Assembly: GCA_963971285.1 (NCBI GenBank)
Contig: OZ020246.1
Coordinates: 9,717,217-9,781,216, forward strand
Direction of reading: 5' to 3'
Length of the DNA: 64,000 bases
Source: Astropecten irregularis
Lineage: Eukaryota; Echinodermata; Asteroidea; Paxillosida; Astropectinidae
Both the position numbers and the translations under genes were made by a program. The notes below the pieces were generated by a model. It saw only the letters and a program-made list of their open reading frames with translations. It did not search any database and was not told the origin of the DNA. This document shows positions 41,546 through 55,435 of the stretch, piece by piece (the stretch's first letter is position 1; the number at the start of each line of letters is the position of its first letter).

Positions 41546-43803
41546 ACATAGGTATTAGAATTTGGGGTCAAATTTTATTTGTGAAACCATTTTCAAATAT
41601 GTTTCAAAAATTGGGTTGACATCAATTTACACGAGGGTTTGCTCTTCATGGATTTGTATTTAAACAGTCTGCTCAGTGTTTTTGAGTGCCTATGAGAAAT
41701 AAATTCTTATGATGGTTCAAGCTCATGTGCAGGAGGTTGTGGGTTTTAGGAATCCCACTTGAGCCAGCGTATGACATTTCTTTCTCTTGGGCACTCTTAT
41801 GTACTGAGTACGGGCTTAGTACACCTTCATGAATGGCAAAGACTTATGTTGGTATTTCTGACTTAAAAGTTGGACCAGTGAAATCCATATAGGATCTCTC
41901 TTTTAGATCTTTATTTGATCTCATGGAAGTACACATAGATGGTTACAGCAAGATAAAATCTGTAGCGAGGGGTTGATTTGGAGGTGCATCAATAAGAAAC
42001 CATGAAACCGATCCGAACATTTTCTTGAGAGTGTTTTTTTTCCATAAGATTCTGTCGTTACAACTAAAAACTATTCAAACATCTCTCAAGCCTCCATCCA
42101 GATCAGCCTTTAGCTACATTTTTAGGTCTATTGATTTAATTTGAAAACTAAAGCTCCTGATATGGAAAGTCTTTTTAAACTGTTGATGTTTTTTTTTTGC
42201 TTATTGTATAGATTAGTAATATAAAATGATTTAACCTGGCAGCCATAACTTGGAAACTGTCAAAAACAACAGTCTGTATTCTAAGCATAATCCATGGTGT
42301 GCATGCACATTTTGCCAAGCTTTAATCACTTGAACATTGTTCTGAGACCAATGATGCACACATGAGAATATGGTAGTATCTCAGAAGCAGTGGCGTATCT
42401 TGGGAAAACAGTGCCCGATGCAAACGCAAAAATTGCGCCCCTAATTCCAACTTCTGATGCCAAAGATAAAAGAAATCAGACATTTTTTAATTGGAATCTT
42501 TCTTTGTTGTTCATTGGATATAATTTCCAATAACTTGAACAGTACAGCTACTTTTTTTATTGATGTTCCATTTTTGGCGCCCCCTAAAAAGTGGGGCGAG
42601 GGGCACATCCCCCCACAGATGCATCACTGCCCAGAAGTGGCATCATATTAAATACAGAGCCACCAAAAATCTAGAAATGGCTTAAATTAGAAACCTTTCT
42701 ATTGGTCTCGTGATGGCGCTCTAGTGGAATGCCAACTTTGAGTAAAAACAAAAACTCATACTTGGAATGATTGTGATTTGATTCAATGGTGATTAGATTC
42801 AATGGTGATTAGATTCAATGGTGATTTGATTCAATGGTGATTTGATTCAGTGGTGATTTGATTCAAAGCTGATTTGATTCAATGCTAATTTTATTCAATG
42901 CTGATTTAAAAGTTGGGGTAAAATAAACCTATGTAAAGGGTTTGTCCTTCACAGATGTGCATTAGAACTGTATGCTCAGTGCCTTGGAGTGCAGACGAGA
43001 AATAAATTCTTATGATGGCTCAAGTTCATGTGCAGGAGGTTGATCCAGCATATGACATTTCTTTCTCTTGGGCACTCTAATGTACTGAGTACAGGCCTCG
43101 TACACCTTCATGAATGGCAAAGACTTATGTTGGTATTTCTGACTTAAAAGTTGGACCAGTAAAACCCATATAGGATCTCTCTTTTAGATCTTTATTTGAT
43201 CTCATGGAAGTACACATAGATGGTTACAGCAAGATAAAATCTGTAGCGAGGGGTTGATTTGGAGATGCATCAATATGGATTCATAAAACCATGAAACCGG
43301 TCTGAACATTTGTTTGAGTGTGTTTTTTTTTCATAAGATTCCATTGTTACAAGTAAAAACTATGGAAACATAGTCTTACACTTAAGCCTCCATCAAGATC
43401 AGCCATTAGCTACATTATTAGGTTTATTGATTAAATTTGAAAACTAAAGCTCCTGATATGGAAAGCCTTTTAAAACATTTCACTCCATTTAATTTCAAAC
43501 TCTCACAAAATGCACTCTTCAAACTGTTTTTTTTTTTTTTGCTTATTGTATTGTAAAATCAATCTATGTACGTAACGGATTGTCCTTCACAGATGTGTAT
43601 TAGAACGGTCTGCTCAGTGCCTTGGAGTGCAGATGAGAAATAAATTCTTATGATGGTTCAAGCTCATGTGCAGGAGGTTGTGGGTTTTAGGAATCCCACT
43701 TGAGCCAGCATATGACATTTCTTTCTCTTGGGCACTCTAATGTACTGAGCTCAATGTTAGTACACATTCATGAATGGCAAAGACTTATGTTGGTATTTCT
43801 GAT

Positions 43804-44138
43804 TAAAAGGTAGTATCATACTTTGGTAGCATACCCAAACAAAAATCTTCACAGATTTACCTTAAACTCACAGGATATAAAGATGGTGATGGTAGAAACA
43901 TACCGTTAATTTTTTTCTGCCTATCCAGAAAAGAGTACAACCAGTGTCCAATATTATTTTTGACCTATGAAAAGACTAAAGAAATACTGTGGCCGTTTTT
44001 TCCTGTTTTCTCAAAAAGTGGGCATGCACCGTATGGGACTGAAACTTGCATAGATGACTGTTAATGTATCTTCCTGGATATGTTTGCCCATTAATCTCTA
44101 TTTCTTTGACAAAAACCAAAGTAAGATGTTACCTTTAA
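43804..44138 (+). mobile_element. Family T MITE inside large duplication
   Basis: Complete-looking copy with AGGTAGTATCATACTTTGG start and GATGTTACCTTTAA end; duplicated with its flanks at 45564-45898. Confidence 0.8.
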
Positions 44139-45563
44139 AGGTTGGATCAGTAAAACCCATGATCTCTCTTTTAACTCTTTACTTTATCTTTATATGGGAT
44201 TATACAACTAATATGGTTACAGCAAAATAAAATCTGTAGTGAGGGGTTGATTTGGAGGAGCATCTATATGGATTCACAAGACCATAAAACCGGTCAATTT
44301 ACACGAGGGTTTGCCCTTCATGGATGTGTATTTACTAACTGTCCGATCAGTGTTTTTGAGTGCCTATGAGAAATAAATTCTTATGATGGTTCAAGCTCTT
44401 GTGCAGGAGGTTGTGGGTTTTAGGAAGCCCACTTGAGCCAGCGTATGACATTTCTTTCTCTTGGACACTCTAATGTACTGCGCACAGGGCTAGTACACCT
44501 TCATGAATGGCAAAGACTTATGTTGGTATTTGATTGTGATTTGATTCAATGGTGATTAGATTCAATGGTGATTAGATTCAATGGTGATTTGATTCAATGG
44601 TGATTTGATTCAGTGGTGATTTGATTCAAAGCTGATTTGATTCAATGCTAATTTTATTCAATGCTGATTTAAAAGTTGGGGTAAAATAAACCTATGTAAA
44701 GGGTTTGTCCTTCACAGATGTGCATTAGAACTGTATGCTCAGTGCCTTGGAGTGCAGACGAGAAATAAATTCTTATGATGGCTCAAGTTCATGTGCAGGA
44801 GGTTGATCCAGCATATGACATTTCTTTCTCTTGGGCACTCTAATGTACTGAGTACAGGCCTCGTACACCTTCATGAATGGCAAAGACTTATGTTGGTATT
44901 TCTGACTTAAAAGTTGGACCAGTAAAACCCATATAGGATCTCTCTTTTAGATCTTTATTTGATCTCATGGAAGTACACATAGATGGTTACAGCAAGATAA
45001 AATCTGTAGCGAGGGGTTGATTTGGAGATGCATCAATATGGATTCATAAAACCATGAAACCGGTCCGAACATTTGTTTGAGTGTGTTTTTTTTTCATAAG
45101 ATTCCGTTGTTACAAGTAAAAACTATGGAAACATAGTCTTACACTTAAGCCTCCATCAAGATCAGCCATTAGCTACATTATTAGGTCTATTGATTTAATT
45201 TGAAAACTAAAGCTCCTGATATGGAAAGCCTTTTAAAACATTTCACTCCATTTAATTTCAAACTCTCACAAAATGCACTCTTCAAACTGTTTTTTTTTTT
45301 GCTTATTGTATTGTAAAATAAATCTATGTACGTAACGGATTGTCCTTCACAGATGTGTATTAGAACGGTCTGCTCAGTGCCTTGGAGTGCAGATGAGAAA
45401 TAAATTCTTATTATGGTTCAAGCTCATGTGCAGGAGGTTGTGGGTTTTAGGAATCCCACTTGAGCCAGCATATGACATTTCTTTCTCTTGGGCACTCTAA
45501 TGTACTGAGCTCAATGTTAGTACACATTCATGAATGGCAAAGACTTATGTTGGTATTTCTGAT

Positions 45564-45898
45564 TAAAAGGTAGTATCATACTTTGGTAGCATACCCAAAC
45601 AAAAATCTTCACAGATTTACCTTAAACTCACAGGATATAAAGATGGTGATGGTAGAAACATACCGTTAATTTTTTTCTGCCTATCCAGAAAAGAGTACAA
45701 CCAGTGTCCAAAATTATTTTTGACCTATGAAAAGACTAAAGAAATACTGTGGCCGTTTTTTCCTGTTTTCTCAAAAAGTGGGCATGCACCGTATGGGACT
45801 GAAACTTGCATAGATGACTGTTAATGTATCTTCCTGGATATGTTTGCCCATTAATCTCTATTTCTTTGACAAAAACCAAAGTAAGATGTTACCTTTAA
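45564..45898 (+). mobile_element. Family T MITE, duplicated copy
   Basis: Near-identical to 43804-44138 including flanks, so copied by segmental duplication rather than a separate insertion. Confidence 0.8.
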
Positions 45899-46928
45899 AG
45901 GTTGGATCAGTAAAACCCATGATCTCTCTTTTAACTCTTTACTTTATCTTTATATGGGATTATACAACTAATATGGTTACAGCAAAATAAAATCTGTAGT
46001 GAGGGGTTGATTTGGCGGAGCATCTATATGGATTCACAAGACCATAAAACCGGTCAATTTACACGAGGGTTTGCCCTTCATGGATGTGTATTTACTAACT
46101 GTCCGATCAGTGTTTTTGAGTGCCTATGAGAAATAAATTCTTATGATGGTTCAAGCTCTTGTGCAGGAGGTTGTGGGTTTTAGGAAGCCCACTTGAGCCA
46201 GCGTATGACATTTCTTTCTCTTGGACACTCTAATGTACTGCGCACAGGGCTAGTACACCTTCATGAATGGCAAAGACTTATGTTGGTATTTCTGACTTAA
46301 AAGTTGGACTAGTAAAATCCATATAGGATCTCTCTTTTAGATCTTTATTTGATCTCATGGAAGTACACATAGATGGTTACAGCAAGATAAAATCTGTAGT
46401 GAGGGGTTGATTTGGAGGTGCATCAATATGGATTCATAAGACCATGAAACCGGTCCGAACATTTTTTTGAGAGTGTGTTTTTTCATAAGATTCCGTTGTT
46501 GCAAGTAAAAACTATGGAAACATAGTCTTACACTTAAGCCTCCATCCAGATCAGCCATTAGCTACATTATTTGGTCTATTGATTTAATTTGAAAACTTAA
46601 GCTCCTGATATGGAAAGCCTTTTAAAACATTTCACTCCATTTAATTTCAAATTCTCACAAAATGCACTCTTCAAATCTTTTTTTTTTTGCTTATTGTATT
46701 GTAAAATAAATCTATGTACGTAACGGATTGTCCTTCACAGATGTGTATTAGGACAGTCTGCTTAGTGCCTTGGAGTGCAGATGAGAAATAAATTCTTATG
46801 ATGGCTCAAGCTCATGTGCAGGAGGTTGAGCCAGCGTATGACATTTCTTTCTCTTGGGCACTCTAATGTACTGAGTACAGGGCTAGTACACCTTCATGAA
46901 TGGCAAAGACTTATGTTGGTATTTCTGA

Positions 46929-47264
46929 TTAAAATGTAGTATCATGCTTTGGTAGCATACCCAAACAAAAATCTTCACAGATTTACCTTAAACTTACAGG
47001 ATATAAAGATGGTGATGGTAGAAACATACAGTTATTTTTTTTCTGCCTATCCAGAAAAGAGTAAAACCAGTGACCAACATTATTTTTGATCTATGAAAAG
47101 ACTTAAGAAATACTGTGGCCGTTTTTTCCTGTTTTCTCAAAAAGTGGGCATGCACTGTATGGGACAGAAAATTTCACAGATGACTGTTACTGAATCTTCC
47201 TTGAAATTTTTGCCCATGAATTTCTATTTCTTGGACAAAAACCAAAGTATGATGTTACCTTTAA
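46929..47264 (+). mobile_element. Family T MITE, diverged copy
   Basis: Same ends and internal landmarks (CTGTGGCCGTTTTTTCCTG), more diverged than the pair upstream. Confidence 0.75.
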
Positions 47265-47600
47265 AGGTTTGATCAGTAAAACCCATGATCTCTCTTTTAG
47301 ATCTTTACTTTATCTTGATGAAGTATACAATTAATATGGTTACAGCAAAATAAAATCCGTATATGGATTCACAAGACCATAAAACCGGTCAATTTACATG
47401 AGGGTTTGCCCTTCATGGATGTGTATTTAAACTGTCTGCTCAGCTTTTGAGTGCCTATGAGAAATAAATTCTTATGATGGTTCAAGCTCATGTGCAGGAG
47501 GTTGTGGGTTTTAGGAAGCCCACTTGAGCCAGCGTATGACATTTCATTCTCTTGGGCACTCTAATGTACTGAGCACAGGGCTAGTACACCTTCATGAAAT

Positions 47601-49500
47601 GGCAAAACCTTATGTCCATATTTCTGATGGATCCGTTTTCAGTACTGATGATCTCACACCGAGATCAAAACTGTTTTCAGTCATTGTTTTACTAATTTCT
47701 GGATAAAAATACAGCATTTCATCCTGAAAGTTATATGTAAATCTGTGAACATTTGTATTTGGGTATGTTATCAATCCTGTACTCTACCTATAATGAGGCC
47801 GCTGTACATTTTGTAAAATTTGGGTACAAGTCAGGAAAGTAGACATCCCACGAATATTCTTAGAATGATGCCACCTTACCCATAATAAATTCACTTAAAA
47901 TGATTCGAAATAATTTATAATCAATTCAAATTACTAATGCCTGTATACAAGACTGTTTTATTCTGATATTTTGACATAGGATGATAATTTCAAACTATAT
48001 GAACAGATGGCATGAATAGAATGCCCTCATTCATATGGCCTATATCTCTTAGCACCCAATGGCTGAATTAATGGGTCAAAACTGTATAAGACTTAAAGGT
48101 ATAATACATGAATGGTAAAGGTCACAGAACAGCACTTACACTTTGTCAGTGACCCAGCATGTTCATGAAATGATAAACCTGTGAACATTTGAGCTCAACC
48201 AGACATATCAGTCACAAGAAAATAGCGAACATGAGACTCAATTTTTCTTATAAAACATGAAGAAAGATTTTAAACTGTTTTTGGTCTTTGTTTTACTAAT
48301 TTCAGGATAAATACACAATTTCAGGTGAAAATATTTTAACGGTGTGTTTCTATCGACACCATCCTCATATCCTGAAAGTTATACGTAAATCTTTGAACAA
48401 TTCTGTTTGTGTATGTTACCAATCCTGCACTGTCCTTTTAATAAATGATTTTAAGCTTTATGTACTTTTGATTGATATTAAAACATGATGAGACTAGAAT
48501 TTAATATGTCAATATTTATGGACTGCACAACATTTTCAAACTGCATTTTTCCTTTTAAAGGTGGTATCATACTTTGTTTTTATCAAAGAAATACTGATTC
48601 GTGGGCAACAATATCACGGAAGAAACAATAACAGTCATATGTGAAAATTTCAGTTCCATATGTTGCCCACTTTTTGAGAAAACCGTGAAAAACAGCCACA
48701 GTATTTCTTAAGTCTTTTCTCTTAAATTTTGATCTTTTATAAGATCAAAAAGATTTTCGGTCGTTGTTCTACTAATTTCTGGATAAATACATCATTTCAG
48801 GTGGAACAATTTTAACGGTATGTTTCTACCACCACCATCTTCATACCCTGTATTCCTGTAAGTTATACATAAATCTGCAAACATTTCTGTTTTGGTTTCT
48901 TACCAAAGTATGACACTACCTTTAAATACAGGCAATTTGTTTATACCTAGCCTGGATTTTCTAAGTAAATAATAAGAGTCAATTGTGATATTCAACAAAA
49001 TTGACTTGCAGAGCAATTCTCTCTTGATTACTGTTACCTTGCAACAAATAAATAAACAAAATAATTGTAAGCAAAATATAACCAAGCATTCGTCTCCATT
49101 TGCAGTCTCTTTAATTTGAAGTTCATAATTATCTTTGTGTTTTAGCTATATGTGCAACGTTTTGAAATCTTGGCTTAGGCTCCAGCTTTGTCACCAAAAA
49201 CCCTGGAAATTCGGGGGGGGGGGTTAAAAAACTATTTTATTTTTGATTAATTCAGTCATCAATTTAGGGAATTCAATAAAGAAATACAGGAAAACAAAGA
49301 CTTCCTCTTTTATTTCCATACATATTTGCTCAGATAAAAACAGGTTATTTAGAATAGACCTATACCTTGGAAACTGAAAGTATTGAAGTATGAAGTATAC
49401 ATGTATGCACATGTAACCTCAAGTCCAAAAACAATTAAAGCTCTTTGTCTGAAAAATTAATTGCGCCCTCTTTACGTCAAGTGACTTCTTGCAATTTTGG
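47601..49500. other. A-T rich sequence with reverse family T fragments
   Basis: No gene. Contains family T pieces (about 47675-47790, 48275-48441, 48555-48925) and a G11 run near 49212. Confidence 0.55.
48555..48925 (-). mobile_element. Family T MITE, reverse orientation
   Basis: TTAA at both ends, inverted ends intact; internal GATCTTTTATAAGATC palindrome. A further 3' fragment lies at about 48275-48441. Confidence 0.78.
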
Positions 49501-49524
49501 CTTATCTCTGCTTTTGCCTTTCTG

Positions 49525-49885
49525 TCTCCCTGCCTATGGGAGTTTACACACAAACCGACTCTCCATAAGGAAAGCACACGAGGCACCTGATTGGTCAATT
49601 GTTCCACGCAGTGGATCCCAACTTTGTCACAAATTTGCCTATGGGATTTTACACACAAACTGACTCTCCATAAGGAAAGCACACGAGGCACCTGATTGGT
49701 CAATTGTTCCACGCAGTAGATCCCAACTTTGTCACAAATTTGCCTATGGGATTTTACACACAAACCGACTCTCCATAAGGAAAGCACACGAGGCACCTGA
49801 TTGGTCAATTGTTCCACGCAGTGGATCCCAACTTTTTCACAAATTTGCCTATGGGATTTTACACACAAACTGACTCTCCACAAAT
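49525..49885. repeat. 105-bp tandem repeat, about 3.4 copies
   Basis: Unit starts GCCTATGGGATTTTACACAC and contains CTGATTGGTCAATTGTTCC. The period is 35 codons, which gives a 188-codon repetitive open frame on the minus strand; no start or splice evidence supports coding. Confidence 0.9.
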
Positions 49886-50205
49886 CCTCTCTATTTTGTG
49901 TATGCAAACAGGCCAGACTTTGTAAACTGCGTGTACGTACATGCAGTACGTGTATGTCACGTACAATGCGTGAAAGATACCACATAATTAATCATATTAA
50001 AGTCTTCGGCTTATAAATAATTTGATAATAAAAATCATAACATCTAATCAGTGTATAGAGGGCGCTCTTTAATTTTTGAAAGAAACTTCACGTAGCTGAA
50101 GCAAGAGCTTCCATTAATGGGCTGTGTGATAACTCCATGGTTAGGGCTACTAGATTTAGCACAAACATAATGTAAACCTCTCTGACAAAAGGATAATATT
50201 TATTT

Positions 50206-50234
50206 AAGACCATATCGATCACCGATATGGTCTT
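50206..50234. repeat. Perfect 12-bp-stem hairpin
   Basis: AAGACCATATCG / CGATATGGTCTT with a 5-nt loop. Isolated; no U tract follows. Confidence 0.7.
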
Positions 50235-50639
50235 CGTGCCGGTTCATTCATATTTGGCAGTATATTACTTTTGATAATAATTGCGACCAATGTGTTATTT
50301 CAGCATAGAAATTATTTCATTAAATTATGCCAATATTTTTTCAAAAACTAAAAATTTTTTGTTGATAATAGGAACGATATTAAGGCCGCTATAGGCGCTA
50401 TATATCGCTAATAATTAAGGCAAAAGATTTTATAATATATATTCCCATTATATATATCTCCCATTCAAATCGATGAAGGCCTAGAGCTCGAGCCTGTACG
50501 GCCAAAACATTTTGTGCAAAATGTCCTCACTGAAAACCATCCAATGAGTGTGCAATGTACCACCTGATGCAGACAACACGTAGTTTGTATACCTGTGCAC
50601 TATTATGAATGGGATGCGTACGTGATGGAATGCAAACTT

Positions 50640-50991
50640 ATTGTCTCGCGGGTGGCTATTTGAATTTCACGTGACAGGGCAGCAGGACGGGTCAGGAAAC
50701 CCGTCTCGTTTTTGCAGCTTATGTATATGATACCGGCGCCATGTTTAAAATTCCACTTCACCGATTTTCCTTCTACATTTTACAAACATAAATAGTCAAT
50801 TTCTGCAGTCAAACACTGGAACAAAGTATACCCGTGAGCTGTTTTCATCACCCGACCTACGGACGGCCAGAAAACGCAGGGAACCTCGTTTTATCGGAGT
50901 GATTTTTGTCACGGATTGAAATTTGAAATCGAGATGTGGCCGCGGCCGGAGCCTGGAGCTGTTGGGAGGGTTGCAGAAACCCAATAGCACG
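50640..50991 (+). promoter_or_regulatory. CpG-rich stretch, candidate promoter/first exon of the distal exon array
   Basis: Locally GC- and CpG-rich sequence in an A-T rich region, ending at a possible donor CACG|GTAATA. It lies just upstream of the exon-like series beginning near 52.1 kb. No TATA box or ORF supports it. Confidence 0.25.
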
Positions 50992-51219
50992 GTAATATAA
51001 TGTAACTCTTCATTTAATGAATGTTCCATGCATTCTCTCCTGGGGAAGACTGTATTCCGGGGTTATTTTCTGACATAATAATGGTTTCCAGTACAGTCAT
51101 GACAGAAAAAAAAAATTAAACTGTTTCGGACCAGTTGGGATGTCCTCTTCAAGTTCAATATTAGAACTTAGCAAGGTTAAATTTTTATTTGTGGAAAAAA
51201 GGGCAGGGCTTTGATTTCT

Positions 51220-53450
51220 GAGGTAAATTATGGGGTATGAAAATAATCTTTGTGGGGAAAGAATTCCACTGACGGCCATCACTTGTGCACAAACCTATGG
51301 GACCAACAGAGGGCGTTTTTATAAAAATGGCTACCGCTGCATTCGAAGTGTATAATTGTAGGTAAAAAAACCCTGAAAATCTCACTTTTTAGATAAGCTA
51401 CACCCTGTTTCCGTCATGGCCGTCAGTGGAATTCTTTCTGTTATCTCTTACTAGAAAATTAACCCTTTTTGGCATTCGTGTACATTAGATCAGCTCTGGT
51501 CTGGTACCCAGCCTCTTGTAATTTTGGTATGCTTTTTCTGTAGTGGTTGTCAGTGGAATGATAACTGGGATCCCATGCATTGTTTCAAGACCTCCAGGAA
51601 GTTCGCCTAATTATCATAATTACTATGCAGATGTTGAACAGATCCTAGAATATAATTTTATTGCATTTACTTGGGCGTATGGATATAAGTCCACTCCGGT
51701 GTTAGTGTGCATGGAAAGAATTCCACTGATGACCATTATTTGTGCACAACTCTATGGAACCAATAGAGGGCGTTTTGAGCAAAATGGCACCGCTGTATTG
51801 GAAGTGTACAATTTGTAGGTAAAAAAACCTGTAAAACTCACTTTTCAGATATGCTACCCAAGTTTTCCACACCTGAGATTGAAGTTCATCATAATTTGTA
51901 TTCAATAAGTTAACTCTTGGAGAATATAATCCTTTTTCCGTAATGGTCATCAGTGGAATTCTTTCCGTGTGCATTTATAGTCCACAAGGATTATTTTCAG
52001 TTCCCTAAAAAATAAATCCAAGTCTGCTCTCTTTCCACAAATGTAACCTTGCTATAATATTATGAAGATATCATTAGATGCAGAGGTATATGGTTACTTA
52101 TTTGTATTATTTCAGGAGATTTCTGGAATCAGTGAGATACTTGTACTTGTACATCGCCAAGCAGCCTAGATACTGGATGATGCCAACATTGTTGAATGAG
52201 CTGCTCATGCTTCTCTTTAGTAGGTATAGGTCCATATTATTGTCACATGTACACATTAAAATGTACACTCTGTGATCATAAACTTCTATTATTGTAGGAG
52301 TATAACAGTCCTAGATGGTTGTTTGTATATTTTAAATTCAGAAAATGATATATATTTACTAGATCTTGGAAAACAAATTTTGATGATAAGCAGTAAAAAC
52401 AGACACAGTTGCTGTACCCCAGTATTACACATCTGAGATTGAATGTTCTTCATGACTTGTATCCAGTAAGTTATTCCATAACCCTTTTTCTGTGATGGTC
52501 GTCAGTGGAATTTTTTCCGATAAATGGATTGATTGAGGTCAGAATGTAGGTCCATATTTTGGAATAACTATAAGAGAAAAATGTATTAACATTTGCAAGA
52601 ATCTGTGTTTTTGCAAATGCATTGGCCCACTTGGATTCACTTGCACATGTTTCTAACTTTGCAACTTTTCCCATTTGAGAAATATTTCCTGGCTTTTAGG
52701 AAGTAGAACAATATAATTTGATATAGAGGTTTGGTAAATTTGTATTATTTCAGGAGATTGCTGGAATCAGTGAGATACTTGTACATCACCAAGCAGCCTA
52801 CAGACTGGATGATGCCAACATTGTTGACTTGAATGAGCTTCCGATGCTTCTCTTTAGTAGGTAGGTCCATATTATTGTCACATGTATGCATTTACATGTA
52901 CACTCTGTGATCATAGTTTCTATTGTTGGTCCTAGGTGGTTGTGTGTATATCTAATATTCAGAAAATGCTATTTATTGACTAGATCTTAGAAAACAAATT
53001 TTGTTGCTGAGCAGTAAAAACAGACACAGTTTCTGCATCAGTTTACATTATACAGCAATTCACTTCAATATGCACAAACCCTATGGGACTGACAGAGGGC
53101 CTTTAAAAAAATAGCTGACGTTGCATATACAAAGTATCATTGTAGGTTAAAAAAAATCTTGTAAGACTCACTTTTCAGATGTGCTACCCCTATATTATAC
53201 ACCTGAGATTTAAGTTCATCATGACTTGTATCCAGCAAGTGAACTCTTACAGGATATAACCCTTTTTCCGTTAATGGTTGTCAGTGGAATTCTTTCCGTC
53301 CTGTTTTACCAGCTTTTAAGATGTAGATTACAATTTGTATTCTTTCAGGAGTTTGCTGGAATCAGTGAGATACCTAAGCACCACCATTCAAGCAGCCTAC
53401 ATACTGGATGGTGCCTACATTGTTGAATGAGTGTTTTCAAGGTAGGCCCA
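51220..53450 (+). repeat. Diverged ~0.55-kb units with exon-like segments
   Basis: Recurring GGTCGTCAGTGGAATTCTTT-type block (51409, 51538, 51937, 52490, 53268; inverted at 51253) and an AGAGGGCGTTT block. Exon-like pieces after ATTTCAG: about 52116-52222, 52753-52860 and 53350-53441, all beginning GAG(A/T)TT(T/G)CTGGAATCAGTG and ending at GT donors. Non-coding in all frames. Confidence 0.7.
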
Positions 53451-54240
53451 TAGCTAGTATTGTCACATTATTGCCCTATAATGCTTTCACATGTCACTCA
53501 GTGATCATACGTTTCCATTGTTGGTGGAGTGCACAGTCCTAGGTTGTCGTGTGTACAGTTAATATTCAGAAAATGATATTTTTTTACTAGATCTTAGAAC
53601 ATATATTGATGTTGAACAGTAAAAAAAAACCACAGTTTCTTCTGTATCATTTCACATTATAATGCAATTAGGCTCCCACATTTTTGAAGACCTAGACCAT
53701 TTTTGAACGACAGAATTTATTTCCACACCCAGTTTTTATAACGCATGTGGAAATTGCTTGCCTGTCTCAGGTTGAGTCTGTGACATGCAGTTAATTAGTG
53801 AAGATTCATATTAATATTGGGAAGTGCCCCCAACAAACAGGTGACTAACATTATCAATTTGGATTGATTTCATGAGGCCAATTTACAAAAGCATTTCACT
53901 TAACATGCATCGGCTTGTTGATACCCAAAATGCATCAAGAACATTGCAGTGTTTATGTTCCAAGGAGCATATACAGGTTTGTATTCTGTTCTAAACTATT
54001 TTTTAATCATTCTTCAAGGTTCATGCTGATTCGGCTTCTAATTGTTACCTACAGTATATTCTGATGACTGTTCTGTCATCAGTACAACTGTGCAAGCCAC
54101 CAATCAGCATGACAATATGCATGACTGTCCACAGACTGGTAGTTTTTGTATCACGTTCTTTACCTTTTCCTTCATTATGCCTTACAGTTATATATTTTCC
54201 TTTTAATGACGTTCTGTCATAATTGGCATTACTTCACCAG

Positions 54241-54623
54241 ATGCAAAGAAGCAAGAATGATTGCCGTGCAGTTCAAGTACAGCCTAGGATACAAGCAAGC
54301 AAGCTAGACAGCATGTTCACTGAGGTAGGTTAACCATTGTCTTTCAGGTGAACATGCTCAAGACCCTGGATGTCGCTGGATGCAAGGAGTGAATGGCATG
54401 TTTGCCACGACGGTCAAGACAAGGTGCAACAGGCAGGGGGTACAAGACTGCATGTTCACTGAGGTAGGTTAACCATTCTCTTTTAGATGTGAACATGGCT
54501 CAAGACCCCAAGGAGGATTGGCAGCAAGGCATGATCACATTAAGGTAAAACTAACCCTCTCTTTCAGTCATGTGTGAGCCAAGATTCACCTGCAACATCC
54601 TGATGTGTCTGTGGATTATCTGA
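54241..54623 (+). other. Four exon-like blocks separated by three 23-nt GT-AG segments
   Basis: Blocks 54241-54324, 54348-54463, 54487-54544 and 54568-54623. The separators (54325-54347, 54464-54486, 54545-54567) are each exactly 23 nt, start GTAGG or GTAAAA, contain TTAACC or CTAACC and end TTTCAG or TTTTAG. The first two are flanked by inverted CATGTTCAC / GTGAACATG. An outer donor CTGA|GTAAGT follows. Confidence 0.5.
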
Positions 54624-55430
54624 GTAAGTCCTGCCTATCGGCTCCTTGTCTATGTCTTGCCTTTGGAAATAATAGACTACACATTCATAAAAAGGTTGCA
54701 TTTCAACTTATTTGTAATTATAAACAAAAGGGGAAAAACTGCCTATAATTGTCATAAATGGAACTTACTTTTCTTTTGGATGATTTAAAACTTTGAAAAC
54801 ATGAAATCTTTGTTCAGATATTGTTCAGATAAGGAAAAACAATATTTTTAGTACAAAAAGGGAGGAACTCTCAAGTTAAAATGCATTATTTCCAAGAGTG
54901 GGTCATATTTCTTTGTGTTGTGATGTGGGGTTATGGTGGTTGGGTTCTCTCCAGACCTAGTACCCTAGTCTTTGGATGTTACTAACATTAGCCTACATTT
55001 TTGAATTCATTCTCCCAGTGCTCTTAGCTGAAACACCTAATTCATATTGTCATAGATGACTGTCTCTAAACCATGTACAGTTTTAAAGAAAAATTCATCT
55101 AAAAGGACAATCAAATACAGGAACTAGTATTTGTGGAATATTGGAAAGTTTTGATATAATGGATGCAAAACACCATGATTATTCATGGTTAAGAATCATG
55201 AACAGCCTCATTGCGATGAACCTCAAAACCAACAAAATATGAATCATCATAAAATGGCCCCATGATCCTCAAGTTATGTTTGTATATTTCTAAGTGTTGT
55301 GATTGTGCGGGAAGGTGGTGGGATTATTTCCACAGCTTTCTGTTTCAGTCATCAAGCCTCAATTATCTGCAAAAAATGAAAGATGAACTGCAAATACTGA
55401 TATAGTCTCCTGACTTTGAAACAAACTGCA
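54624..55430. other. A-T rich spacer
   Basis: No feature recognised. Confidence 0.5.
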
Positions 55431-55435
55431 CATGT

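Larger units (their letters stand above)
38185..42230 (+). repeat. Two ~2.05-kb tandem copies with exon-like segments
   Basis: 38185-40230 and 40230-42230 match over most of their length. Each copy has an exon-like block after AAGATTT(A/T)CAG running CTCAGCAGAGGGATATC to CTTATCCCCAAG|GTGAAT (38237 and 40290), a partial second copy of it (38864 and 40912), and a block after CTATTTCAG (39341, 41397) open for about 32 codons and ending HQ-stop. Both copies also hold the decayed tRNA-like repeat. Confidence 0.85.
42720..47600 (+). repeat. Nested duplications of ~1.76-kb and smaller units with decayed tRNA-SINE
   Basis: A GATTCAATGGTGATTTGATT simple repeat (42771-42910 and 44525-44670) marks two copies about 1.76 kb apart, near-identical through the MITE. 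A shorter block TATGATGGTTCAAGCTCATG..GTTGTGGGTTTTAGGAATCC recurs about every 0.4-0.7 kb (43017, 43658, 44385, 44776, 45413, 46143, 46798, 47476); its GGGTTTTAGGAATCCCACTT looks like a mutated tRNA B box, suggesting SINE ancestry. Confidence 0.82.

Noticed and set aside
49419-49985. 188-aa minus-strand ORF with 35-residue repeats
   Set aside because: Created by a 105-bp tandem repeat whose period is a multiple of three; no promoter or start context and no domain.
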